This document shows positions 1-8,005 of a stretch of 64,000 nt of DNA, one piece after another. The position numbers were made by a program, and so were the translations under genes. Position 1 is the stretch's first letter, and the number at the start of each line of letters is the position of its first letter. The notes under the pieces were generated by a model that saw nothing but the letters and a program-made list of their open reading frames with translations, ran no database searches and was not told the origin of the DNA. This DNA is from Zobellia alginiliquefaciens (GTDB lineage Bacteria; Bacteroidota; Bacteroidia; Flavobacteriales; Flavobacteriaceae), in contig NZ_CP119758.1 of NCBI RefSeq assembly GCF_029323795.1, positions 1,674,001-1,738,000 on the forward strand, written 5' to 3'.

Positions 1-587
1 GGCGATTTTAAATCATGAGCGGCTACAGCCGCAAAATTATCCAACTCACGGTTAGCTAGTTTTAGTTCATTATTAGCGCTTTCAAGGTTCATTTTACTTT
101 TCCGTAGCTCCAAAAGATTCATTACCTGATCAGAAAGGATTTTGAGTGCTGCAAGCTGACTCTCGGTAATTTTCTTAGGTTTATTATCAATCACACAAAG
201 TGTCCCTAGTGGCATACCACTCGCCCCCTTTAAGGTAACACCTGCATAAAAAATAACTCTTGGTTCGCCAACCACTATGGGGTTGTCAAAAAAACGTTCG
301 TCTTCACGTGCATCCTCTACAACAAGAATATTATCTGCTTCATGAATAGTGTGGCCACAAAAGGAATATTGTCTCTCGGTTTCGCTAACATCCAATCCAT
401 GTCGCGCTTTAAACCATTGCCGGTCCTTATCCAAAAGTGTAATGACAGATATAGGAGTTCCGCATATTTCAGAAGCTAACAGCACCAAATTGTCATAATC
501 CTCTTCTAATTCTGTGTCAAGAATAGAGTAAGATTGTAGAAGTGCTAGCCGTTCTGCTTCATTTTCATGATTTTGGGGGGCTATCAT
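1..587 (-). CDS. GAF-domain sensor histidine kinase, N-terminal part (gene runs off the left edge)
   Basis: Reading the minus strand from the ATG at 585-587 gives an open frame to the window edge (195 codons). It starts MIAPQNHENEAERLALLQ, the usual opening of GAF sensor kinases. A GAF domain covers about residues 20-155 (FCGHTIHEAD, then GMPLGTLCVID). A coiled linker follows, and then the start of a HisKA domain with the H-box AAHDLKSP, whose His is the expected phosphorylation site. The ATPase domain would lie outside the window. The input signal is unknown. No partner response regulator is visible. Confident as a GAF-HisKA kinase. Confidence 0.88.
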   Translation of the reverse strand, partial: MIAPQNHENEAERLALLQSYSILDTELEEDYDNLVLLASEICGTPISVITLLDKDRQWFKARHGLDVSETERQYSFCGHTIHEADNILVVEDAREDERFFDNPIVVGEPRVIFYAGVTLKGASGMPLGTLCVIDNKPKKITESQLAALKILSDQVMNLLELRKSKMNLESANNELKLANRELDNFAAVAAHDLKS

Positions 588-790
588 AGGATTGGATTTT
601 CATGGACCAACAATATCAAATAAAGCATCGGTCCTTTATATAAAACGGAGCTCTCCGAATTATCTTGTACACCTTAAAGTTAAAAAATATTGTACAATTA
701 TTCCTACTTTTAACATAATTGAAGAGATAACAAGCATTAAATCTCCTCCCTTTATAGGTAAAACAATCTTCCTAAACTCCTATATTTAGG

Positions 791-1612
791 CTATCCTAGA
801 CCTACATCCAAGATCATCATAATTATAAATCCGCCTATAAAGCCCATAGTGGCAATATCCGTATATTTATCTTGCTGCGTTTCCGGTATCACCTCTTCCA
901 CCACAACAAAAATCATTGCTCCTGCAGCAAATGATAATGCATAAGGTAATATAGGTTGAAATGTCAAAACTGCCCAAGCCCCTAAAACTGCGGCTATGGG
1001 CTCCACCAATGCAGATGCCTGCCCATACATAAAACTCTTTGACCTACTAAGACCTTGTCTTCTTAATGGCATGGCAACAGCAAAACCTTCCGGAAAATTT
1101 TGTAAACCTATTCCTAAAGCCAATGCTACGGCACCACCGATACTAGCCCCCTCAAAACCCGCAGCTACCCCACCAAAGAGTACGCCAACGGCCAGTCCTT
1201 CTGGAATATTATGTAACGTGATAGCCAATGTTAAAAGCGTAGTCCTATGCCAAGGCGTTTTAATACCTTCCTTTTCACTCTCCTTAAAGTTGATATGCAA
1301 ATGCGGAAGCACCTTATCCAACCCAAAAATAAAGAGAGAACCCAAAAGGAAACCTACAGCGGCGGGGATTACTTTAACAAATCCCTCGCCTGGGCTCATT
1401 TCTATACCTGGTGCCAAGAGGCTCCAAAAACTTGCCGCTACCATAACCCCACCGGTAAAACCGAGCATACCATCCAAAAGGGCACGGTTCATTCCTTTAA
1501 AGAAAAAAACCAATGCAGCACCTGCTGCAGTTAACCCCCAAGTAAACAGTGTGGCGTAAAATGCCGCCAAAACCGGATCTATGGATTCAAAATAATTAAT
1601 TATCTCTTGCAT
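791..1612 (-). CDS. ZIP family divalent metal permease
   Basis: A 273-residue inner-membrane protein with about eight hydrophobic spans. It has the two ZIP metal-site helices: HNIPEGLAVGV at mid-protein, and QNFPEGFAVAMPL about 40 residues later. ZIP proteins move Zn, Fe or Mn into the cytoplasm. This one resembles the bacterial ZupT/GufA branch in length and motifs. It starts one base after the DtxR/MntR-type regulator gene stops, so the two are co-transcribed and the permease is probably repressed in metal excess. The metal cannot be decided from sequence. Manganese or iron is favoured by the regulator and zinc by the family. Confidence 0.9.
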   Translation of the reverse strand: MQEIINYFESIDPVLAAFYATLFTWGLTAAGAALVFFFKGMNRALLDGMLGFTGGVMVAASFWSLLAPGIEMSPGEGFVKVIPAAVGFLLGSLFIFGLDKVLPHLHINFKESEKEGIKTPWHRTTLLTLAITLHNIPEGLAVGVLFGGVAAGFEGASIGGAVALALGIGLQNFPEGFAVAMPLRRQGLSRSKSFMYGQASALVEPIAAVLGAWAVLTFQPILPYALSFAAGAMIFVVVEEVIPETQQDKYTDIATMGFIGGFIIMMILDVGLG

Positions 1613-1613
1613 A

Positions 1614-2270
1614 TTATTCCGTTATTTTAAGATATAAATTTGCTGCAATCTGGTCCGAGATGCGAATATCCTTCCCTTTGACCTGAATATGCAGCGAGCC
1701 ATCAAACTCTTCCTTCTCCAACACAAGTATGGTATCTCCCAAAGCTATTTTATTCTTATCCAAAAACTTAAGAAATGGTGCCGATGAATCCTTTACCCCA
1801 ACACAGGTACCACTTGCTCCAACAGGTATCTCGCTCAGCAATTTCTTCACAGCTTTTTTAAACTCCCCGTTTTTAGATGGAATAGGATCACCATGTGGAT
1901 CCACCTGAGGATACCCAAGAAGCTTATCTAAGCTATCCGTAAGCTTTTCACTTTTAATGTGCTCTAATTGCTCCGCCACCTCATGAACCTCGTCCCAAGC
2001 AAAATTTAATTTATCTACTAAAAAAACTTCCCACAAACGATGTTTCCGTACCAGTGTCAACGCCACTTTTTGTCCGTATTCCGTTAGACAGACCCCTTTA
2101 TACTTCTTGTAATTAGCAACGCCTTTTTCCGATAGTTTCTTTACCATATCGGTTACTGACGATGGTTTTGTACTCATCTGTTCCGCCACCTCGTTCGTAG
2201 AAACAATGTTATTTTCTCCTTTGCCCAGGTGGTAAATCGCCTTTATATAATCTTCTTCTGAGAGTGTCAT
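1614..2270 (-). CDS. DtxR/MntR-family metal-dependent transcriptional regulator
   Basis: A 218-residue DNA-binding repressor. Residues 1-60 form the winged helix (SEEDYIKAIYHLG, then STNEVAEQMSTKPSSVTDMVKKL). Residues 65-140 form the dimerisation and metal domain, with HEVAEQLEHIKSEKL carrying the His/Glu ligands expected for DtxR or MntR. Residues 145-218 look like the FeoA/SH3-type C-terminal domain, so this is the long DtxR/IdeR-like form and not the short MntR form. It leads an operon with the ZIP permease and is divergent from a TonB-dependent receptor. A palindrome in the shared intergenic region is its likely operator. Confidence 0.92.
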   Translation of the reverse strand: MTLSEEDYIKAIYHLGKGENNIVSTNEVAEQMSTKPSSVTDMVKKLSEKGVANYKKYKGVCLTEYGQKVALTLVRKHRLWEVFLVDKLNFAWDEVHEVAEQLEHIKSEKLTDSLDKLLGYPQVDPHGDPIPSKNGEFKKAVKKLLSEIPVGASGTCVGVKDSSAPFLKFLDKNKIALGDTILVLEKEEFDGSLHIQVKGKDIRISDQIAANLYLKITE

Positions 2271-2285
2271 AAAATTTCAATCAGA

Positions 2286-2314
2286 CAAAAATACATTTTT
2301 ATATCTAAAAACAA
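2286..2314 (-). promoter_or_regulatory. Promoter of the DtxR/MntR-ZIP operon
   Basis: Read on the minus strand: TTTG with TTG at 2314-2312, an 18-base spacer, then TATTTTTG at 2293-2286. This matches the Bacteroidota -33/-7 consensus TTG-N(17-23)-TAnnTTTG. Transcription would begin near 2280, about ten bases before the ATG. The -33 element lies just outside the palindrome at 2318-2333. Confidence 0.6.
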
Positions 2315-2317
2315 ATA

Positions 2318-2333
2318 TTTAGTTTTGTCTAAA
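2318..2333. promoter_or_regulatory. Candidate DtxR/MntR operator between divergent promoters
   Basis: TTTAG-TTTTGT-CTAAA is a 5-bp inverted repeat with a 6-bp centre. It contains TAGTTTTG (2320-2327), a match to the TAnnTTTG -7 element reading toward the TonB-dependent receptor. The palindrome also abuts the regulator's own -33 element. One bound repressor dimer could therefore shut both transcription units. The layout fits a DtxR-type box; the exact consensus for this regulator is not known to me. Confidence 0.5.
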
Positions 2334-2348
2334 CTTTTATTTAAGTAA

Positions 2349-4622
2349 ATGAAAATTAATATATCTTATACCTTACTTTTACTAGTAACACTACTTTTTT
2401 CTGGTATAGCAAACGGCCAAAACAATGGTATAGAGGGAAAAATCACAGATCACGAAGGTCCGGTTCCATTTGCAAATCTCTACTTAAAAGGAAGTACATA
2501 CGGAACATCGGCAAATGAAGATGGATTTTTTACTTTGGAAAAAATTCCAGCTGGCACCTATATTTTGAAAGTTTCCGCCATCGGCTATCAAAATTTTTCA
2601 AAAAAAATCACCTTTGATAAAAACCAAAACAAGACACTTAATATTGAACTAATTCAAGCATCTGAGCAATTAGAGGAAATGGTGGTTAGTGGAACATTAA
2701 AGGCGGTTAGTAGGTCTGAAAGCCCCGTACCCGTAGAAGTGTATAGTCCAACTTTTCTTAAAAAAAATCCTACTGCAAGCATTTTTGAAGCATTACAAAA
2801 CGTAAACGGTGTACGTCCTCAAATTAACTGTAATGTCTGTAATACAGGTGATATTCATATTAATGGACTAGAAGGTCCTTATACTTTGGTGTTGATAGAT
2901 GGAATGCCCATTGTTAGCGGATTGGGTACCGTATACGGTTTATCCGGTATTCCTAATTCTCTAATAGAGCAAATAGAAATCGTAAAAGGCCCTGCATCCA
3001 GTCTGTACGGAAGTGAAGCGGTTGGCGGCCTGATAAATATTATCACAAAGAACGCTTTAGATGCCCCGACTTTTTTTGCTGACTCCTTTGTAACCGGTTG
3101 GGGAGAGCTCAATGTTGATGTTGGAGCAAAGATGAAGATTGGCGAAAAAACGAACGTACTGCTAGGTGTCAATTACTTTAATTATAGCAACCCGATAGAT
3201 AACAATGGCGATAATTTTACGGACCTCACTTTGCAGGACCGTATTTCCGTGTTTCAAAAATGGGATTTTCAACGTAAGGAAAGCCGTTTGTTCTCTCTTG
3301 CCGGCCGTTATTTTTATGAAGATCGCTGGGGTGGAGAAATGCAATGGACACCAGAGTTTAGGGGTGGAGACGAAATCTACGGAGAGAGTATTTATACCAG
3401 CCGCTGGGAAATACTGGGCAAATATCAATTGCCTATAGCAGAAAAGGTCCTGTTCTCGTTTTCATATAATGACCATAGTCAAAATTCCGTTTACGGAGAC
3501 ACCCCTTATATAGCTGATCAGCGAATTGGTTTTGCACAATTTACATGGGATAAGAAAATAAAGAAACACGACTTTTTGGTCGGCACAGCGCTCCGATATA
3601 ATTATTATGATGATAACACCACAGCTACGGTTTCTGCGGACGAGGTAGTAATACCTAGTCTTTTTGTACAAGATGAAATTGCTTTGGCCACTCAGCACTC
3701 ATTGCTGTTGGGAATGCGCTATGATTATGACGAAAGGCACGGTAGCATCTATACACCAAGAATGGCCTATAGATATAAAATTACGGATAACGATATCCTA
3801 CGTTTTAATGCAGGTACTGGTTTTAGGGTAGTAAATCTATTTACAGAGGAACACGCCGCGCTTACCGGTGCAAGAGACGTAATCGTTACCGAAGAACTAG
3901 ACCCAGAGCAGTCTTACAATGCCAATGTGAATTATCTAAAAAAAATATATGCGGATAATGGTACTTTTATAAGTTTGGATGCGTCTCTTTTCTACACGCA
4001 TTTTACGAACGCCATTTTACCTGATTACGATACCAACCCAAACCAAATAATTTACGACAATCTAGATGGTAAATCCGTTTCAAAAGGCGCCAGCGCCAAT
4101 ATTGATTTTGTATTTCCCAACGGATTTAAATTTCTAATAGGAGCTACTATTCAGGATGTAAGTCAAACAGAAAATGGCATTACGCAAAGACAAATATTAA
4201 CAGAGAGCTATACCGGAACCTGGAACGCTTCCTACGAATTTAGAAAACTAAATCTATCAGTAGATTATTCGGGCAATCTTTATGGCCCCATGCGCCTACC
4301 AACTTTGGGCGAAAGCGACCCGCGAAGCGACTATTCTCCAGTTTGGAGCATACAGAACATTCAATTTACTTGGAAGGGACTAGAAAATTTTGAGTTTTAT
4401 GGTGGAGTCAAAAACCTATTAGATTGGACACCCAACCGTGGAAATCCTTTTATAATAGCAAGAGCCAACGACCCTTTTGATAGAAATGTCACTTTTGACG
4501 CCAATGGCGATGCAGTAGCCACACCCAACAACCCTAATGCATTAACCTTTGACCCATCTTATGTATACGGACCTAACCAAGGTATTCGTGGTTTCTTTGG
4601 TTTAAGGTACCGAATTGATTAA
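2349..4622 (+). CDS. TonB-dependent outer-membrane receptor, probably for a metal or metal complex
   Basis: A 757-residue outer-membrane transporter. It has a signal peptide (residues 1-23, ending NGQ), a carboxypeptidase-like regulatory domain (25-110), a plug (about 120-235: LVLIDGMPIV, then IEIVKGPASSLYGSEAVGG), and a beta-barrel ending in an aromatic-flanked strand (FFGLRYRID). The plug contains a CNVC pair before GDIHINGLEGPYTLVLIDG, which is unusual because plug cysteines are rare. It sits head-to-head with the DtxR/ZIP operon, and its -7 box is inside the likely operator. The inference is metal-repressed uptake that feeds the inner-membrane ZIP permease. The substrate could be a free ion, a siderophore or haem. 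Confidence 0.9.
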   Translation: MKINISYTLLLLVTLLFSGIANGQNNGIEGKITDHEGPVPFANLYLKGSTYGTSANEDGFFTLEKIPAGTYILKVSAIGYQNFSKKITFDKNQNKTLNIELIQASEQLEEMVVSGTLKAVSRSESPVPVEVYSPTFLKKNPTASIFEALQNVNGVRPQINCNVCNTGDIHINGLEGPYTLVLIDGMPIVSGLGTVYGLSGIPNSLIEQIEIVKGPASSLYGSEAVGGLINIITKNALDAPTFFADSFVTGWGELNVDVGAKMKIGEKTNVLLGVNYFNYSNPIDNNGDNFTDLTLQDRISVFQKWDFQRKESRLFSLAGRYFYEDRWGGEMQWTPEFRGGDEIYGESIYTSRWEILGKYQLPIAEKVLFSFSYNDHSQNSVYGDTPYIADQRIGFAQFTWDKKIKKHDFLVGTALRYNYYDDNTTATVSADEVVIPSLFVQDEIALATQHSLLLGMRYDYDERHGSIYTPRMAYRYKITDNDILRFNAGTGFRVVNLFTEEHAALTGARDVIVTEELDPEQSYNANVNYLKKIYADNGTFISLDASLFYTHFTNAILPDYDTNPNQIIYDNLDGKSVSKGASANIDFVFPNGFKFLIGATIQDVSQTENGITQRQILTESYTGTWNASYEFRKLNLSVDYSGNLYGPMRLPTLGESDPRSDYSPVWSIQNIQFTWKGLENFEFYGGVKNLLDWTPNRGNPFIIARANDPFDRNVTFDANGDAVATPNNPNALTFDPSYVYGPNQGIRGFFGLRYRID

Positions 4623-4655
4623 TTGTACTAGACTTGCATAGAATCGCTACTTTTG
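4623..4655 (+). promoter_or_regulatory. Promoter of the lycopene cyclase gene
   Basis: TTG at 4623-4625, a 22-base spacer, then TACTTTTG at 4648-4655. This matches the Bacteroidota promoter form. The predicted transcript starts near 4662, leaving a leader of under 20 bases before the TTG start codon. Confidence 0.5.
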
Positions 4656-4673
4656 AAATCATAACGATTCTAT
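4638..4673. repeat. 9-bp inverted repeat around the lycopene cyclase promoter
   Basis: ATAGAATCG at 4638-4646 and CGATTCTAT at 4665-4673 are exact complements separated by 18 bases, and they bracket the -7 element. No T-run follows, so it is not a typical terminator of the upstream receptor gene. It could be an operator for carotenoid control. Confidence 0.5.
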
Positions 4674-4680
4674 ACTGATT

Positions 4681-5832
4681 TTGGAGCACACAACTCATTT
4701 TGACTACATTATTATAGGCGCCGGAGCGGCTGGCTTAATGCTTGCGGATGCCATGGTGGAAGACAGTTTTTTTACTAGCAAATCGATTCTGTTACTTGAC
4801 AAGGATTCAAAATCATCAAACGACCGCACATGGTGCTTTTGGGAAAAGGGAGAAGGCAAGTTTGATGCTATAGTTTCAAAAAACTGGAATCATATTTATT
4901 TTGGTGGACAAAAATTCGCAAGGGATTTCGCTATTGCCCCATATTCTTACAAAATGGTAAGAGGAGCGGATTTTTATAAAGCATATTTTGAAAGGTTAAA
5001 AACCAAAGCAAATCTTACATTTCGGCAACAAGCAGTTATTAACGTAACTGAGAATGGCCCTGCCGTAACCGTAGAGACAACAAACAATAGCTACACGGCT
5101 GCACAGGTGTTCAATAGCATCTTCGATTATAAAATGGCCACCCATCAAAAAAAATACCCTGTATTACAACAGCATTTTTTAGGATGGACCGTAAAAACAG
5201 AAAAACCTGTTTTTAATCCAGGTGAGGTTACCTATATGGATTTTTCAATTCCACAGAAAGGAAATACGCGCTTCATGTACGTTCTACCTTTTTCTAAAAA
5301 TGAAGCCTTAGTAGAATACACACTATTCTCTGAGCATCGTTTGCCCAAGGAAGCCTACGAAAATGCCTTGGTTGATTATTTAGAAAAAAAACTACAATGC
5401 GGCACTTTCCAAATCACCGAAACGGAACAGGGAAGCATCCCCATGACCAGCTATGATTTTAACGAACACCACACGGAAAACATACGATTCATTGGCACTG
5501 CCGGAGGTTGGGCAAAACCCAGTACTGGCTACACCTTTATGAGTACCGCAAAGAAAATTCCGGTATTGATCGACTATCTAAAGACAGGCAAACCATTAAA
5601 CAAATTAAGTTTTAAAAATAGATTTTGGTTTTATGACCTACTGTTTCTAGATGTACTTGCTAAGACCAATGACCAAGGGTATCAAATTTTTGAATCGCTT
5701 TTTAACAAATGTGAGCCTCAATTGATTTTTAAATTTCTAGATGAGAAAACTACGTTCCTAGAAGACCTAAAATTTATTTCCGCGTGTCCAACCATGCCTT
5801 TCATAAAAGCACTTTTTAACAGGTTAATCTAA
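4681..5832 (+). CDS. crtY: Lycopene beta-cyclase (CrtY type)
   Basis: A 383-residue FAD/NAD(P)-binding enzyme that closes the two beta-ionone rings of lycopene to give beta-carotene, the precursor of zeaxanthin in flavobacteria. An N-terminal dinucleotide fold (IIIGAGAAGLMLADAM) is followed by LLLDKDSKSSNDRTWCFWE; RTWCFW is a strong CrtY signature. The C-terminal GTAGGWAKPSTGYTF also fits the family. The start is TTG, since no ATG lies before the Rossmann motif. Its 3' end overlaps the polyprenyl synthase gene from the other strand by 4 bp. The rest of the carotenoid pathway (phytoene synthase, desaturase) is not in the window. Confidence 0.93.
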   Translation: MEHTTHFDYIIIGAGAAGLMLADAMVEDSFFTSKSILLLDKDSKSSNDRTWCFWEKGEGKFDAIVSKNWNHIYFGGQKFARDFAIAPYSYKMVRGADFYKAYFERLKTKANLTFRQQAVINVTENGPAVTVETTNNSYTAAQVFNSIFDYKMATHQKKYPVLQQHFLGWTVKTEKPVFNPGEVTYMDFSIPQKGNTRFMYVLPFSKNEALVEYTLFSEHRLPKEAYENALVDYLEKKLQCGTFQITETEQGSIPMTSYDFNEHHTENIRFIGTAGGWAKPSTGYTFMSTAKKIPVLIDYLKTGKPLNKLSFKNRFWFYDLLFLDVLAKTNDQGYQIFESLFNKCEPQLIFKFLDEKTTFLEDLKFISACPTMPFIKALFNRLI

Positions 5833-6803
5833 ACTCTTCTACGCATTAATCCCTCTCCAAAGTCTTGTAGAATTCTCTTCTTATCTTCAGAAATATTGAG
5901 TGTTTTAAGTAGTTTAAATGCTTTTTGTGTATAGGTTTCAATAGCTTTTTGTGTGTGTTGCGCAGCACCGCTTTCAACAAAAATCTCTTTTATTATTTCA
6001 ATTTTAGCAGAAGGGTCTTTGGGCTGAATGGAATACATATCCAACAATTCTTTATTTTGCACTGAAGACCCCAGTTCTAAGGCGTTTAAATACAAATACG
6101 TTTTTTTATTTTCAATAATATCACCGCCTACTTGCTTCCCAAAGGTTTTAGGATCACCAAATGCATCAAGATAGTCATCTTGCAACTGAAAGGCAATTCC
6201 AAGATTCAATCCAAAATTGTAAATTTCAGTTTGCTCCTTTTCGGAAGCATGGGCAATAATAGCTCCCATTTGCAAAGCTGCGGCAACAAGCACGGCTGTT
6301 TTATATTCAATCATTTTTAGATATTCCGGCAAAGTAACATCATCCCGTTCTTCAAAATCAATATCATATTGCTGACCTTCACAGACCTCTAATGCCGTTT
6401 TACTAAAAAGCTTGGCCAAGTCTTTAAACGTTTCTCCATCATAGTTTTCAAATAACTGATATGCTGTAATAAGCATAGCATCTCCCGAAAGGATACCTGT
6501 ATTTATATCCCATTTTTCATGAACCGTAGATTTACCCCTACGCAAGGGCGCATCATCCATAATATCATCATGTACCAAAGAGAAATTATGAAAAGTCTCT
6601 ACCGCCAAAGCTGCGTCCAATGCCTTTTTATAATCGGTTTCAAATATTTCGGCAGATAGTAAGGTAAGAACCGGTCGTAATCGTTTACCGCCTAATCCTA
6701 AAATATAGGTGATAGGGGCATATAGGTTTTCGGGCTCTTTTTTAATTGCCTTTTGTTCTAAAAACGAGATAAACTCAGAACGATAAAATTCGATGGAATG
6801 CAT
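5829..6803 (-). CDS. Polyprenyl diphosphate synthase (geranylgeranyl/farnesyl type)
   Basis: A 324-residue trans-prenyltransferase that condenses isopentenyl diphosphate with an allylic primer. The first Asp-rich motif is DDIMDD followed by APLRRG; the second is DDYLDAFG. GGKRLRP is the usual N-terminal isopentenyl-diphosphate-binding segment. Small or non-bulky residues before the first Asp motif would suit a C20 or longer product, but chain length cannot be fixed here. Convergence with crtY suggests it supplies carotenoid or quinone precursors. dxs, the entry enzyme of the same precursor pathway, is also in this window. Confidence 0.92.
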   Translation of the reverse strand: MHSIEFYRSEFISFLEQKAIKKEPENLYAPITYILGLGGKRLRPVLTLLSAEIFETDYKKALDAALAVETFHNFSLVHDDIMDDAPLRRGKSTVHEKWDINTGILSGDAMLITAYQLFENYDGETFKDLAKLFSKTALEVCEGQQYDIDFEERDDVTLPEYLKMIEYKTAVLVAAALQMGAIIAHASEKEQTEIYNFGLNLGIAFQLQDDYLDAFGDPKTFGKQVGGDIIENKKTYLYLNALELGSSVQNKELLDMYSIQPKDPSAKIEIIKEIFVESGAAQHTQKAIETYTQKAFKLLKTLNISEDKKRILQDFGEGLMRRRV

Positions 6804-6890
6804 TCAAGAAATTTTTTCAAAAATAAGACCAATTAAATAAAGAAACCGCGTTTAGCACATTTTGTAAAAAAATAACTCGGAAAAATGCAA

Positions 6891-6898
6891 TAGATTTG
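6891..6898 (+). promoter_or_regulatory. -7 element upstream of the ECF sigma factor gene
   Basis: TAGATTTG fits TAnnTTTG exactly. The nearest upstream TTG (6862-6864) is 26 bases away, longer than the usual spacer, so only the -7 box is supported. Confidence 0.35.
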
Positions 6899-6945
6899 AA
6901 AATCATCGTCTTTACTATCGAAGATTAGCTTCAAAAAGCCCTTTA

Positions 6946-7488
6946 ATGACTTCGGAAAACGAAAATTATAATAACCTAAAAACCTTCTTTGACGAAGAAT
7001 ATCGTTCGCTAAAGGCCTATGCAAAATCTAGAATAGATGACGCAACCGATAGAGATGCCGATGATATTGTCCAAGATGTAGCGTTAAAATTATTTTCCAG
7101 GTCAGATAGTGCTTTGCCCATCACCAACATTGCCGGATTCGTGTACCACTCTATTCGTAATAAAATTGTGGATTTGATGCGAACGGAAAAACCGGGAGTT
7201 AGTTTAGAAGACGAAATGGAAAACAGATTGATCGAGTTTTCCGAACTACTTTATGGAAAATCAGACAACTCCTATTCCGATGAAATGATGGGCGAACTGA
7301 AAAAAGCCATTGCCCAATTAAAACCAAATTACCGCAATATTATAGTAGCTATTGATTTTGAAGGCTATACCTATCAAGAACTATCTAATGAAAGCGGCAT
7401 ACCGCAAGGCACATTAATGTCCCGTAGACATAGGGCCTTAGCTATACTTTTAAAAGAACTGGAAATAAAAAAACAAAATAGTAATTAA
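6946..7488 (+). CDS. ECF-type RNA polymerase sigma factor
   Basis: A 180-residue two-domain sigma factor. Sigma-2 covers about residues 12-85 (RDADDIVQDVALKLF, then GFVYHSIRNKIVDLMR). Sigma-4 covers about 118-170, with the helix-turn-helix YTYQELSNESGIPQGTLMSRRHRA. It redirects RNA polymerase to stress-type promoters. No zinc-finger anti-sigma gene follows. Instead a small membrane protein starts 12 bases downstream, and that is the best candidate for a partner. The signal and regulon are unknown. Confidence 0.92.
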   Translation: MTSENENYNNLKTFFDEEYRSLKAYAKSRIDDATDRDADDIVQDVALKLFSRSDSALPITNIAGFVYHSIRNKIVDLMRTEKPGVSLEDEMENRLIEFSELLYGKSDNSYSDEMMGELKKAIAQLKPNYRNIIVAIDFEGYTYQELSNESGIPQGTLMSRRHRALAILLKELEIKKQNSN

Positions 7489-7500
7489 AAACATTCAATC

Positions 7501-7929
7501 ATGGAAGAGTATATAGAACACAAAGTAAAAAGTAAAGCCGAAAAATACCTAAAAAAAGCGGCCAAGATAATTCTCATTATCATAGCGGGCATAGCCTTTC
7601 TGCTTCTCTTCGCCTACATTTTCATGTACTTATGGAACTGGCTTATGCCAGAGATTTTTGGACTCACTACCCTTACCTATTTGCAAGCCGGCGGACTTCT
7701 AATTCTTTGCAAAATAATTTTTGGGTGTTTTGGTGAAGGCGGTGGCGGAAAAAAGAAACGGAAGAAACGCCAATCCAAAAAGCCGTTCAACTCAAGACGA
7801 AGAGGAATATGCAACGATGATTTCTCTAAATGGAAACACTATGATGCCTTCTGGAAAGACGAAGGAGAAAAAGCTTATGAAAAATATGTAGAAGAAAAGC
7901 GTAACGAAAAAGGAGATTCACCATCATAA
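7501..7929 (+). CDS. Small membrane protein of unknown function, co-transcribed with the ECF sigma factor
   Basis: A 142-residue protein not recognised as a named family. An N-terminal basic amphipathic stretch (1-20) is followed by two hydrophobic spans (about 21-46 and 58-76). Then comes a glycine run and a strongly basic patch (GGGGKKKRKKRQSKK, residues 81-95). The C-terminus is soluble and charged, rich in Trp, Lys and Glu. The basic segment would lie on the cytoplasmic face next to the second span. Its tight spacing to the sigma gene suggests a regulator that holds or senses for the sigma factor, or a conserved target. There is no sequence proof for either. Confidence 0.7.
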   Translation: MEEYIEHKVKSKAEKYLKKAAKIILIIIAGIAFLLLFAYIFMYLWNWLMPEIFGLTTLTYLQAGGLLILCKIIFGCFGEGGGGKKKRKKRQSKKPFNSRRRGICNDDFSKWKHYDAFWKDEGEKAYEKYVEEKRNEKGDSPS

Positions 7930-7956
7930 GGATGTGTTAAATAATTGTAAAACTTA

Positions 7957-7984
7957 GGAAACTTTTTGTGTTTTTAAAGTTTCC
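7957..7984. promoter_or_regulatory. Candidate operator of the TetR regulator
   Basis: GGAAACTTT (7957-7965) and AAAGTTTCC (7976-7984) are a perfect 9-bp inverted repeat with a 10-bp centre. The repeat covers the -33 element and most of the spacer of the efflux-operon promoter, as expected for steric repression by a TetR dimer encoded by the first gene of that operon. Confidence 0.65.
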
Positions 7985-7997
7985 AACCCTATCTTTG
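7966..7997 (+). promoter_or_regulatory. Promoter of the TetR-RND efflux operon
   Basis: TTG at 7966-7968, a 21-base spacer, then TATCTTTG at 7990-7997, followed by ATG at 8006. This is a full match to the Bacteroidota consensus with an extremely short leader. Confidence 0.65.
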
Positions 7998-8005
7998 CCC
8001 ACTCT

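Noticed and set aside
592-789. 65-codon plus-strand ORF between the sensor kinase and the ZIP gene
   Set aside because: It has low complexity and no family resemblance, and no promoter precedes it. It is probably chance in AT-rich intergenic DNA.
996-1559. 187-codon plus-strand ORF inside the ZIP gene
   Set aside because: It is the antisense shadow of a clear membrane protein, with Pro/Lys-rich nonsense composition.
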